Assembly (NCBI GenBank): GCA_029339195.1
Contig: JAPTJF010000001.1
Span: forward strand, 124,001 to 188,000
DNA from: Micractinium sp. NFX-FRZ
Lineage: Eukaryota > Chlorophyta > Trebouxiophyceae > Chlorellales > Chlorellaceae
DNA length: 64,000 nt
Direction of reading: 5' to 3'
Within the stretch, counting starts at the first letter, position 1. Each line of letters starts with the position of its first letter. Both the position numbers and the translations under genes were made by a program. Below are positions 22,401-34,300 of the stretch, piece after piece. The notes below the pieces were generated by a model. The model searched no databases and was not told where the DNA came from. It was given only the letters and a program-made list of their open reading frames with translations.

Positions 22401-22709
22401 CCTGACTCGCCCCCCGCCTCCCCGTGGGAACGGCACAGCGCCCACGCCCCGCTCACCGCCCCCCGGAGCCGCCCCACAGCTGTCACCTCCCGGCGTCATC
22501 GTGATCCCTGGGACGCCCCCGGGCAGCAGCCCGCCCCCTGCTGAGGGGGGAAACCCGCCGGTGGACAACGGTGCCCCGGCGCCAGCCCCCACTGACACGG
22601 CCGCCCCTGCGCCAGCCCCCACTGATGCCCAAGCCCCGGCGCCGGGCTATATCGAGGTTGGAGGCGGCGGCAAGCCACCTGGATCTGTGGAGGGACAGGG
22701 AGGTGAGGG

Positions 22710-22757
<48 letters not shown>

Positions 22758-25700
22758 CCAGTCTCCCTCATTTCCCTGCCTGCCTGCCTGCCTGCCTCCC
22801 CTGGTTGCTTGCTGCTGGTCCCCCTCACGCCTGCCTGCCTGCCTGCCTTCCTGCCTGCGGGTCTGCCCCGCGCTCAAGCTCCCAGCCCTGGCGCCAGCCT
22901 GCGTCACCCCGCCTCCACCTGCCTCCTTCCCCGCGCCCCTGCCCCGCTGCAGATGGGGGTGACAGCATCGCTGACACCGCCCCGCCGTCGCCCCCGCCAA
23001 TGCCCCCTGGCCTGGCGGTGCCGCCCCCGCCGCCCTCACCGCCGGCACCGAGGTTCAGCAGGCGCCGCCCGCCGCCACCGCCCAGCCCTCCGCTGCCGCC
23101 CAGCCCGCCACCGCCAGGTGCGACAACCGGCACACACATGGGAGGCCTGTTGAGCACACGTGTGACATGATGTTGGGGAAGCGTGCGGCTGAGATGCCAT
23201 GCGGGCTGCGCTCCGCTTCACGCCCCACTTGCCGCCTCCGTGCTTGAGCCTCGGCAGTGCGAGGCTTGTGTGTGCTGCACTGCCCACCATTGCCTGCCTG
23301 CCGACATCCCCTCACCCACCTGCCTCCCCTCTCTGCTGTGCCTGCAGCTCCAGTGGAGGATGAAGAGCACGAGCTGGCGCCGGCGCCGGCGCCCGGGCCA
23401 GATGGTGGTGACGATTTGGAGGCCCCAGCACCCAGCCCCCTGCCAGACCTGCTCCCTCCAGACCTCGCCCCAGCCCCCAGCGACGAGCAAGGCGGCAGCG
23501 GCAGCCCGACGCCCAGCCCTGCCGCGGCCCCTGCGGACGCACCCGCGCCAGGCCCTGCGCCGCTGATCGACGGCGCACCGGGGCTGCCGCCCCCCAGCAG
23601 CACCCCGCCCTCATCCCCGCCGCCACCCAGCCCTGCGCTGCTGTCCCCACCAAGCCCCAGCCCTGCGCTCTCTCCCCCGGCCCCATCCCCACCACCACCC
23701 AGCCCTGAGCTGTCCCCTCCACCTCCATCCCCACCACCACCCAGCCCTGAGCTGCCCCCTCCACCCCCGTCCCCTCCGCCACCCAGCCCCAAGCTATCCC
23801 CTCCACCCCCGTACCCTCCGCCACCCAGCCCCGAGCTGTCTCCTCCACCCCCATCTCCCCCGCCCCCCAGTCCCGAGCTGTCTCCCCCGCCCCCACCCCC
23901 ACCCCCACCAAGCCCTGAGCTATCTCCCCCGCCGCCCTCCCCATCTCCCCCACCTCCGGCCCCCCCGCCTCCATCTCCCAGCCTGAAGCCTCCGCCCCTC
24001 GCGCCGTCCCCTCCGCCTCCCAGCCCTCCTCCCCCCTCTCCTTCCCCGCCACCTCCCAGCCCCAAGCCTCACCCACCGCCGCCCTCGCCGCCCCCACCCA
24101 GCCCCAAGCCGCACCCGCCACTGCCCTCGCCGCCGCCGCCCAGCCCCAAGCCCCGCCCCCCTCCGCCCTCGCCGCCGCCGCCCAGCCCCAAGCCTCGGCC
24201 CCCTCCTCCCTCTCCCTCTCCTCCGCCCCCAAAGCCTGCTCCAGACGCCACACAGCCAGGCGGCGGGGGCGGCGGCGGGTCACAGACGGGCGGCGGCTTG
24301 AGCATCGGCGGCCCACAGCTTACGCAGCGCCGGCGGTTAACGGCTGTGGAGGTCCGCTCGCTCATCGAAGACCCCCTGTCTTCCCTCACAAGCAGCGGCT
24401 TCTACGTCGTCACCACTGTGACTGGTGAGCCGACCTGGCAGCTGAGCTGGCAGCCAGGTTGGCAGCCAGGCTGGCAGGGCGGCATCTGGGCAAGCCCCAG
24501 CACGCTGCCGCCAGCCCAGAGGATGCCGCCACCCCTGCGTGCTGTGCAGTGCGTGGCGCAGCGTGTATGTGCACGTGTGCTGCCCGCCCCGCCCTGCCCT
24601 GCATCCGCAGCCGTGCCGAACCTTCCACCTCCCACCCTTCCACTTCTCATCCGCCCTTTGCCAACCCCTCTTGTGTTCCCCTCCCGCAGTGTCTGACGTC
24701 GTGAACGGCACCTCGGGCCAGCCGCAGAACGTCAGCGATGAGTCTGTGGGTGCCAGCGCGTTGAGCCGCATCCGCGCCATCCAAACGGCGGCGAGCAGCG
24801 AGAGCGCTGCCGAGCAGAGCATGAAGGTGGGGCAGGGGTGGGGTGGGGTGGGGTGGGGTGCGGTCCGTGGCAGGGTGTGCCTCGGCAAGGTGCACTGTGC
24901 TGGGCGGCACCGCAGCTACTGCACTGGCATGTGCTGTGCGGGAGATACACCACCTGCTGCACTGGGCTGCTGCTGCTGCCTGCACTGGGCCGCTGCGCTC
25001 TGTGTGTGTGTGCCCGCCTGTGAGGCCCCTCTCTCTCTGTGTCGGGCTTTGCCATTGCCGCAGCACTCACCTCTGCCCCTGCCCTGCTGCCACCCGTTGC
25101 ACTTTCTTTCTTCCCCGCAGGTCCTATGGAACGTCTGCTTCTGGTCGGCCGTTGTAATCGGAGGCTTTGCTGTGCTCCACATCGGCGTGCTGCTGCTGCT
25201 GCGCTGGAAGCAGGTGGGTGGCAGGGCGGGGCGCTCGCTGCACCGCGCACACGGCAAACAGCACGCCATGCCTCTGCTGCCGCCCTGTGCAGCCACAACC
25301 CTGGCGCGCCCCTTCTCCCCACAGCCTGCCTGGCAATGACCACCACCACCTCCACCACACCCGTTGCTAGTACGCCCCCTGCCTGCCCTGCCCGCCCACC
25401 CCGCCCACACACCCCTCAACATGCTGCACCGATGTGTGGTTGTCATGCCCACAGTCTTTTGTTCCAACAAACTGACACTTTTTCAATGAAGGAACAAACT
25501 TGTGAACTCTACCCACATGTGCTGCTATGCCTTGCTGCAGAAGCCCACCCCTAAGATGCTGCACCTGCCCCGCCTCGAGCTCCTCCTCTTCATGATGGTG
25601 CTGCCCATGCTGGTGGCGGCGGGGGCCACCTTGCTGCGCGGGCCCGGCGCGGTGCACGTCGCCGTGGGCGCCATCTTTGCCGTCGCCCTCCCCCTTGCCT

Positions 25701-28327
25701 TCCTCGCCGTGTCCCTTGCCTTTGTCGTGCACTACCTGGTGCGAAACTCTGTGGAGCGCCGGCGGGCAGTGTTTGTGCTGCAGCTGCCGCCGGCGGGCGA
25801 GGGCGCCGACCTGGGGGGCGCGGCGCAGCCGCCGCCCTCGCCGCGCCGCTCGGCACGGCTCCAGCAGCAGCAGCAGCAGCAGAGGCAGCAGCGGGGGGCG
25901 CCCGACATGCTGGCGCGGGACAGCCTGACGGAGCAGTTCTTGGCCGAGCAGCAGCTGCCCAGCGGTACCCTTGCCAGCGGTACCGTCGCCAGCGCAGCCG
26001 CCAGCCAGCAGCTCAGCGGCTTTGCCTCTGCCAGCAGCGGCGGCGTCGGCACAGCGCAGTTCATTGTGCACAGAGAGGGCAGCTGCGGGCAGAGCAGCTC
26101 CGAGCGGGGCAACGGCAGCACGCCCGACTCGCCGCGCCCCGGCGGCAGCAGCAGCAATGCGGCCACCGCCGCAGCCGGTGCTGGTGCGGCAACCGCCACA
26201 GCCGTTCCTGGCGCCGGCGGCGGCCGCGGCCGCCGCGCCTGGCTGGCCTTCCAGCGCTGGCTCTTCCGCCCCGTGTTTGGTTTTGACTTGGTGGGAGGAA
26301 GCGCCAGCGTGGCAGCAGGCGCAGCGCAGCAGAGCAGTGCGGCCAGTATCCCCGTGGGTACCGCCGCCGACAGCGGCATCGCCAGCATGGCGGTGGGCCA
26401 GGGCGCCTGGTTCTGCAAATCCAAGTGGGATACCGCTTTTGTCAAGCGGTACGGCAGCCTGTTTGAGGACGCGCGCGGGCCGCAGGTCTACCACATCACG
26501 TCTGTCTACGACACAGCGGCAGGCGACGCCGACGGTGAGGGCAGGGCTTTGTTGTGCTGCTTCTGCCGCTACTAGGTGTCGTGCCCTGCCCTGCCCTGCT
26601 GTGCTGCACTGCACATGCGTCGTGCTGCGTCCTGCCCTGCCCTTCCCTGCTGCATGCGTCTTGTTCTGCCCACCGTGCCCAGTGTGCACTGCCATGCGTG
26701 GTGCCGGCGCCTGCCGCCTGCCTGCCTTTGCATGCTGCTCCCGCCTTACACGCCGCGCCGCCTGCGCGTGCGTGCGCGTGTTGTTGTGCCCCGCAGGCGC
26801 AGAGCCGCACGCTGGGACAGGCGTGCTGGTCCCTGCCTCCTACTCGTGGTCGGACACAACGGTGCAGACGCTGCAGACGTTCGGCATCCTGCTCAGGTGA
26901 TCCTTGGGGCTAGGGGGCTGAGGTTGGCGGGCTGGCGCAGGGGTAGGGCCTGTCGCTGTGGGGCTGGGGCTGGGTCTCTGGGCCAAGCTGGGGCTAGGGC
27001 TGGGGGGGGGGCTGGGACCGGGTATCCCTGGGTCAGGGCTGGGGCTAGCGCTGCGGGTTTAGGCCAGCTTTCCGGGCCAAGCTGAGCTTGCAATGTGGGG
27101 CTGGGTTCGTTTCGAGGGGCTGGGGCTGGGCTGGACAGCCGGCAGCCAGCTGGCCTCAACTGAGAGCCACGGGTGAGTCGGCCACAGCCTGTCCCCATCG
27201 ACAACCAGCATTGGTCTAGCATTGCAAGCAATCCTGCGTGCCCTGCAGTGTCGAGCAAATTGCGCCGTTGCACCTGTCTTCACCAACACTTGCCAAACCA
27301 GCATACATGCTGACACACTTTCTTACCTAGTCTGTCTTCCCATGTCTGTGCAGCGTCACCAAAATGGTGCTCTTTGCGCTCATCATCAACTCCGTGGGCT
27401 CAGTCAACAGCATGCCCCAGGTGCGTTCTTGCTCATCAGTGCCCAAAAGGGGCCATCCACACCCGCCTCGCCACGCTGTTCCCCTGCTGCCCTGCCGCTT
27501 CGTGCACCGCGCAGGTTGCAAGAGGGAGAGTTCCGTCCCTGGTGTGGACCTTGCAACCCTGGCGTGCCTGCCCGCCTGCCTGCCTGCATACATACGTACC
27601 ACACCGCCTGCCGCACGTGGTCTGCCCACCACCGCTCAGGCCTCTCCTCCTTCGCCCCCTGACACAACCTTCCCAACATTCCGGCTCTCTCGCCTGCAGG
27701 TCCTGGCGCTCGTGCTCGTGGCCCTCCTGCACCTCGTCTACCTCCGCCTCTGCCTGCCCTTCCGCATGCGAGTGGAGCTAGCAGCAGGCAAGTGTGGCGC
27801 TGCTGGGTGCCCGCCCGCCTTCCTGCCCGCATGATGCTGCCCTCGCCCACCACCTCCTCACCCGCTGGCAAATACCCTGCACTGCTGCCCGGCACTGCCC
27901 ACCTGCCCGTCTGCCTGCATCACCCGCGCACCCGGAGCCCTTCTGTCTGCCTCAGCTGTTGCTTCCTTCACCCACTGCCTGCCTTCATCGCCCGGAATTC
28001 CCCTGGCCCCTCTGTCCGCCTTACCTGTTGTCTCCCCTTTTCCCTCACCCCACCCCATTCGTTCCCCCTGCAGAGATGGTGGCCAGTCTGTGTGACCTGG
28101 GCGTCTTCATTTGCGGCATCATCCTGATTGTCAAGACGCGGTGGACCGCCGGCGAGCGGCAGGCGATAGGCATGGCCATGCTTCTCATGCAGGCCTCTGG
28201 ATTCCTCATCTTCATCTCAGTCCGAGTCCTGCTGGCAGGGCGCACCATTGTGCTGACGCTCGCCCCCCTGGCATCCGGCCTGCTGAAGCGGCGCGCCCGC
28301 GGGCGGCGGCAGCAGGCGGTCTGCTGA
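19495..28327 (+). CDS. TRP/FLC-like multipass membrane protein with hydroxyproline-rich insertions
   Basis: Fourteen phase-consistent exons: 19495-19680, 19832-19959, 20201-20376, 20627-20802, 21010-22702, 22953-23117, 23348-24424, 24690-24826, 25121-25213, 25541-26534, 26797-26896, 27354-27420, 27700-27787, 28074-28327; 1777 residues. Residues 1-25 form a signal peptide (IIAALLLVLLTGTSG). An ectodomain follows (VTITCDQPGP, VDVVYQLGQGVLYVLGFVAT), then a Gly-rich hydrophobic segment and LPLSNMPENYKTLSASFGWT, resembling the fungal TRP-like/FLC motif before its second helix. Residues about 240-1140 are Pro-rich: PGSPPG repeats at roughly 450-600 and SPPPPSP runs at roughly 925-1140. Then come membrane helices near 1250, 1290, 1315, 1645, 1667, 1695 and 1725 with a 300-residue Ser/Ala/Gln-rich loop. 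WDTAFVKRYGSLFEDARGP and the final helices fit the TRP-like C-terminus. Exon 13 has a GC donor. Family call is by pattern; channel activity is inferred. Confidence 0.7.
21694..22145 (+). repeat. In-frame minisatellite coding PGSPPG-type repeats
   Basis: Inside exon 5 of the TRP/FLC-like gene, units of about 30-33 bp encode variants of SPPGSVPVPG. Period stays a multiple of three, so unit number can change without shifting frame. Confidence 0.85.
22711..22797. repeat. (CCTG)n microsatellites, two blocks
   Basis: About 11 units at 22711-22757 and about 5 units at 22776-22797, directly after the donor of exon 5 of the TRP/FLC-like gene. Confidence 0.9.
23600..24240 (+). repeat. Coding SPPPPSP repeat tract
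   Basis: Part of exon 7 of the TRP/FLC-like gene. More than 15 units of SPPPPSPEL / SPPPPSPKP type, the extensin/pherophorin pattern known to be hydroxylated and glycosylated in plants and green algae. The opposite strand is open for the same reason and is not a gene. Confidence 0.9.
26905..27150. repeat. GGGGCT-rich degenerate intronic repeat
   Basis: Intron 11 of the TRP/FLC-like gene carries many GGGGCTGGGGCT/GGGCTAGGGCT units on the coding strand, a G-run spacing compatible with G-quadruplexes in the pre-mRNA. Confidence 0.7.
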
Positions 28328-29531
28328 TCCCGGCTGGCTGGCAAATCCTATGATGCCCGGCGCCGAGGCTGACCGTGATGATGACGCCGACGTTGGCGGG
28401 TCGCACGCATGGTGCGCCGCCTCAAAATGCAACCCCCACATACGCCCTTGTTGTTTTTTCTTGTGTTTCCGTTCCCTCCAATGCCACGTGCTGTACCCTG
28501 CCCCCCGCCCACTGCCACTGTACTCCCTTTCGCCCCCCACTGCGCGTGCCTGCCTCACTCATCGTCACCTTCCAAGCGCCCCGCCCCGCGCCTGCCGCTC
28601 CATGGGTTTCTTCTCATTGCCGCCCCCACGCCACACTTGCTTCTTCTTGAGACCAATCCCTTCACCCAATCCACTCGCCTTCACCAGTACCCACCCTCCC
28701 CTCCAGCCTCACTACCGCCTGCACTCTGCACTTCCCTGCACCCAACCCAACCCAACCCACACCATCCATGTATCCAACGCACATGCACCACTCGCCGTGG
28801 GTCCCGCCTGCCAGCCCACCAAAGACTAAGACAGAGGCACCCCGTGTGCTCCTCCCAACCTTTATCGTCTGGCGGCGCCCGCTGCCCCCCGTCCTTCCCC
28901 ACCCACCCACCGCCCGTAAGTCTTCCCTACCTCCCCTTGTCCCTCCAAAGCCATGCCCTGCGCCCTGCAGCGCCTTTCTCTGACCCTCCCTCTCCCTTGC
29001 TCCCCGCGCCAGGCGCTGCTCACCCGGTTGGCACTTGCCCCCTCCGTGAGTGACGGACGTCACATGGCGCCCATTGAGCGCCGGCCCCAACCCTGCCCCT
29101 CCTCGCCTCACGCCCCTCTGGCCCATGTGGCGCTACGCACATGTCCCATCTGTCTTGTCCCATCCCCACGCACCCTCACAGTAGAGACCTCGCTTTTGAC
29201 ATGTCACCGGGTCTGACACCCGGCACGCAGGCGCCAGTGCCCGACAGCACGCCGAAATTATCCTGTGCCCACGCTGTGACATCAATTCAACATACAAACA
29301 ACACAACAAATTCAAACAACACAGGCACGTGTTTGGGCCAGGTCAGGTCAGGTCAGGTCGGAACAGCCCTGTGCAGAGAAGGCGCCACGAGCAGATGTGC
29401 TGAGCGGTGCCAGTGGGGGTGGGGGCGCACAATCACTGCTTGGATGCCACACCGAGTTGCCACCTGATCAATGGCAAGCAGCCACCACCACTGCCCCAGT
29501 CAGGCTTAAGCAGCCACCAGCATTGCCCCAG
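28328..29531. other. Convergent intergenic region
   Basis: 1.2 kb between two stop codons (TRP/FLC-like + and PI31-like -). Mostly C/T-rich on the plus strand; a short GGTCA direct repeat (four units) at about 29340-29359. No supported gene. Confidence 0.5.
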
Positions 29532-31145
29532 TCAGGCTGCTGCAGCGCGCTGCTGGCGGAGCAGCAGCACGCCCACCGCCAGCAGTGCGGCCGCCGCTGG
29601 CAGCACCAGGTGCCGCTGCTGGCTGAGCGTGCCTGCAAGCCCGCCCGGCTGCCCCTGCCACGACGCGGGGAGCCAGCCGCCGACGGCGCCGACGCCGCTG
29701 CCTGGGTCTGCCTTGACTGCCCGCCGCCACAGGGGCGCCGCCACGTATTCCTCCCACATCTCATTCAGTGTGCCTTGAGACATGATGACACCTGTGGTGG
29801 GCAGAGGGGCGGTTGGGGTGTGCAAATGTCAGGTGATAGGTGTCAGTTGGGAGCGGAGCGCTGCGGCAAGAGGCTGGCTGGCTGGCTGGCTCCCAACAGA
29901 CCGCACAGCGGGAAGAAAAAAGGGAAGGGTGCTGCCCTCGCAGCACGACACGTTTTGATTGCTGCTGCCAGGCGCGCGGGCAGGCAGGCGGGCTGCTTGG
30001 CTGCTCTGCCGAGCAGGGTGGCTGGGCTGCGCCTGCGCCCCTCACCTTGCCAGCTGCTGCCCACGCTGCCGTCGGCGGGCGCGCCAGCCTGGCCCAGCTT
30101 CACATAGTTCCCAACCTGGATTCCCATGACCTGCCAGGGGCCAGGGGATGACGGGGCGGGCACGCAGGAAGGTCTGGAAAAAGCCCAGCACAAACATGAT
30201 TGACCAGAGCAAGGGATGCAGAACACGCAGGCAGTGCCGGCGCAACAGGCAGGCAGGCAGGCAGGTGGGCAGGCAGACAGGCGACACATAGCATCGCCGC
30301 CATCTCCACCTCATCCCATCCTGTTGGCGCCTGCCCTGGGCTGCATCAACTCTGTGCACTGTGCAGCCCAGGCAGGGCACCCTCCCTGCATCTATGTGCA
30401 ACTCTTCCTGCAGGCTGCATGCACGCGCAGCATGGCACACGCACCCAGCACACCCCAGCACGCCCAGCACACGAGCTGCAGGGATAAAACACCTGGATGT
30501 TGTCGGGGACCGGCTCGCCGCCAGGCGCCACCTCGCTCGCGTGAACAAACAGGCGGCGCGTTTGCGGCTGCATCCCGCACTGCAGGCGGAAGGTCCGTGC
30601 TGCGCCGGGCCTGCAGGAAGATTGAGGGGGTGAGGAGGAGAAGATGGGGCGCAGCGGTAACTACAGGAGACACCATCTGACCGGACAAGGAAGCGGTGGT
30701 GTAGTGGCGCTGGCGGCAGCAGCACCGCAAGCAGCGCTGGCAACACTTGGCCTTGCATCTATCACTCCAGCCACACAACCCACGCGCTGCATGTGCAGCC
30801 TGTGCCGCTTCTCAGAGGCATGCCACACGCACCGCGTATAATCCCAGGCCCACAGGTGGGCCACGGCATTCCAGTCGGCGGGCAGCGCGTAGCCCCGCAG
30901 CGGTCGGCCGCTGCGGTCCAGCGCTGTCCAGCCGTCACGCACCATCAGGCCTGCGCAACGGGGGTTGACAGTCTCATTGAGCGGGCCCAGAGAGCAAGGC
31001 GCTGCCAGGGGGCGGCAGAGCGAAGCCCTTGCCACTCACAGTGCAATGCGACGGCTAGCGCATCGGCGCCTTGTTGCGATTCGCGCAGTGACGCGGGGCC
31101 TCCAGGCAACGCCTGCCCTAGCAGCTCCTCGATGGGCTCGCCCAT
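29532..31145 (-). CDS. PI31-like protein (PI31 N-terminal domain) with C-terminal membrane anchor
   Basis: PI31/PSMF1 proteins bind and regulate the 20S proteasome. Five phase-consistent exons: 31145-31040, 30950-30833, 30610-30493, 30130-30046, 29791-29532; 228 residues. The N-terminal alpha/beta domain runs from ADALAVALHCLMVRDGWTAL through ALPADWNAVAHLWAWDYTR, TFRLQCGMQPQTRRLFVHAS, IQVMGIQVGNYVKLGQ to GTLNEMWEEYVAAPLW, the layout of the PI31 N-terminal (FP) domain including the conserved W-N then Y-x-Y-like strand. The usual Pro-rich HbYX tail of PI31 is absent. Instead the protein ends with a Gly/Ser linker and a hydrophobic segment (LVLPAAAALLAVGVLLL) followed by RQQRAAAA, a typical tail anchor. 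Orthology to proteasome PI31 is therefore tentative; it may be a membrane-bound relative. Confidence 0.62.
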
Positions 31146-31379
31146 TTTGACGCTGTTGCGATTTGCGTTTGCCGCACAGCGCTCCCTAAGCGGTGTTGAG
31201 ACCCTGCAGACCGATCGCAACACGATCCAATGTCCTGACGCCAGGAAGCAGGTAGTTTTAGGCGGTGTGTGAAAAGAAATGCTGAGCCGAGGTGGCGTGT
31301 TTCGAGAGACGGTGCAGCAGAGCCAAAGTTAGGCTCTTGTGTGCTTCCCTGACTCCCTGCACAGCGTGCGAGTCTGAAA
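31146..31379. promoter_or_regulatory. Short bidirectional promoter, PI31-like / TAP46
   Basis: Only 234 bp separate the two start codons, which face away from each other, so both 5' UTRs and core promoters must fit here. No clear TATA box. Confidence 0.5.
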
Positions 31380-34300
31380 ATGTCACCAGATGTCACATCC
31401 GAGGACCTGCAGGTATGTATAGGGTGGGCGCCTCGCGGTGCACTCAGCGAGGTGGAGCGCGTCTCGGAGAGCCCCAACAGCCCTGTCAAAGATCACCATG
31501 ATTGGTGCGGGCAGTCGATCGGTGCCAGACATGCCCCTCCGAGTGCCCCTCCCTGTTGTTGCAGGATATGCCGCTTCCGCTGCTGTTTCAGCGGGCACGC
31601 GACCTCTTGAAGCAGCTGGAGGCGGCGCCCGCCTCGGCGCCCGCCACGCAGCAGCTTGTGGCGCGGGGCCGCGAGTGCCTGCGGGCGGCGGCCGCCGCTG
31701 CCGACGCGCTGGCCCTGTTTTCTGCCAATGAGGATCGCGATGACCTGGCCACCGCAGACATCAAGTACCTGCTCATACCCTTCTACCAGGCAGAGGTGGC
31801 AGCGCACACGCATGCAGGTGCGGCACCGTGGGGCCCAGGCACTGGGCCAGAGGACTCGCTCCCAGGCAGGCAGTGCTTGGCAGCTGGCTTGTGCCGCTGC
31901 CGGCGGCGCTTCTGTTTACACTCCTGCGACATGTTGCTGCCAGACCGGTGGCGCTGTTTGAAAGCTGCCCAGATCTTGCCTGTTGACCGGCTCCTGGTGC
32001 CGCTTGATGGGGGGCCCGCGCTGCGCTGCGCCGCCCCACACCGCCCAGGCCTGACCCGCCCCGCCGTGCTCCTGCCCTCATCATCCCGCAGGCGACCCTG
32101 CCGTGCGGCTGGCGGCGCTGGCAACAGCGGGGGAGCAGTACCGAGCGTACCTGCACCGCTGCAGGCAGTACAACCTTCTCAGCCCGCCTGCTGCCGCACT
32201 GGCAGAGGCGGCACTGCAGCAGGGGGAGGACGGCGGCGGCGGCAGCGGCAGCAGCACACGTGTGGACCCCGCAACGCTGCGGCAGAACAAGATTGAAAAG
32301 TTCAAAAGGTGCGGGGGGTGCCGAATGGCAGGGATGGCAAATGGAAGCTGTTGCCGGCACCGAGTGGGAAGGTTGAGGCTGTGGGGCAGAATTTGGTTGG
32401 ATAGTTCAAGAGGTGGGTGGCTTAGGAGGGTATCTCGCATGTCTTGGTGATACGCGGGGCAACCCCACATGTGTGCCTGCTGCCTGCGCGGCTGCATGCG
32501 GACAGCAAGCGGTCAAGGCGGGCCTGCGAGGAAGGAGAGCCTGCAGGGAGCGCGGAACTAGCGGCCGCGATGCACAGTGTTAACTTCTCGGGTTGATTTG
32601 ACTGCGTTGCAGGGAGCAGGCGATCAAGGCTCGGATCGAGGAGCTGGAGCAGCGGCAGCCGCGCCAGGCTGGCAGCAGCTCCTTCAGCTTCCAGCCCCAC
32701 GGCGGCGGCGGCGGGAGTGGAGGAGGCACGGGGGCGGGCGCTGAGCTGGAGGGGGATGCTGAGGAGGCGGAGCGGGAGCTGTGGCTGCTGCAGGCCGACC
32801 TGGCGGCACTGCAGGTGAGTGGGTGAATTCCTGTGGGGCAGGGAGTTGTGGCGTATGCGGTTTGCAGAGCGGCTGGTGCGGGTTCTGGCCCGGCAGCGCT
32901 GCGCTGCAGGCGGGGGTTGGGATGTGATCAGGCAGCGGGCACGAGTGGGGGCAGGGGCCGTCTTGGGAGGGTTTTGTGTGAGGGCAGGCGAGGCGGAGCG
33001 GGGGGATGTGGCTGCAGCAGGAGCTGGCGGCCGGCGGGGCAGTGCTGTGGGGGGCCTGGGTGGTTGGGGCACGTGCTGCCGCTGTGTCGGCTCAGCGTGG
33101 CAGGGTGTGCTGCCACGTCACCAGCAGGCAGGTATGTACCCATTCCAGGCATCCACCACGATACATGCTGGAGGCAGGGCACAGAGCCGCCGCCAGCTCT
33201 GGCCTCCCTCCCTTACCCCACCCGCCCACCTGCCCACTCTGTTCGTGTGCCGCCTGGCACCCCTGCCGCTGCAGGCAGCGGAGCGGCTGGGCTCGCTGAA
33301 GCAGGAAGTCGAGATACTGAAGCACGCTGCCGCCATGCCGGAGGACCAGCGGCAGCGGCAGCGTGAGCAGCGTGCGGCAGCGGGGCCGCCTGCCGATCTC
33401 ATGCAGCAGCTGGGGGCGGTGGCGGCTGCGTCGCGGCGGCAGCAGCTGCAGGCGGGCGTGTTCCGGCCAGACCACACGCTGCCCACGATGAGCGTGGAGC
33501 AGTTTGGGGAGCTGGAGTACCGCAGGTGGGCAGTACAGGGGGCAGTACAGGGGGGCAATCGACTGTACCGCAGTTGATTAGGTTAGGCGGAAACACAGGG
33601 GGATGGGGGGTGGCAGGGCCTGCACAGAGGCAGGGTAAGATGCAGGGAGCCGGTGCAACTGCTTCTGTTGCATTGCAACAGGCGCTGTTGCATTGGGGTT
33701 TGCCTGCCACACCTGCGCCAAGTGGCGCGGGTTGCCTGTCTGTCTGAGCATGCCGGAAGGCGGTAGAGACGAGTGCGTTGGTGCACTGCATACAAGCCCA
33801 CATCCCTTGTGCTGTGCAACTCTTCGCCTGCCGCCCTCGTCACAACTAGCCGCTGCCAGGTCTTTCCACTCGCCCACCCTTGACCTGCATTTCGCCCGCG
33901 CGGCCATGTTACGCCACCGCAGGATGGTGGAGCAGCAGCAGCGGGAGGCGGCGGCCCAGGAGCGTGCGCAGCGTGCGCAGGCGGAGCGGTCAGCGGATGA
34001 TGTGGAGGAGGAGGAGGTGCAGAAGGTGGGAATTGAAACTGGCAGCTGCACGGGTTGGGCTTGGTTGACTTGAGTTTGGGTTGGGGGGTCGGTCCGAGGC
34101 GGGGCGACATGAGTTGGTGGTTGTGTGGAGTGTGGGTGGTTGTACACGGCTATTGGGACCCCTGTCTGGCCAGCCCCAAGGCGAGTGCAGCAGGCTAGAC
34201 GCCGGCATGAAATGCTGCCAGGCAGGGAGGGCACCTGCCGGTGCCTCAGCTATCGCCGAGGCTGCTGCGCCGCCCTCACATCACCTCGCATGTCTGCGTG

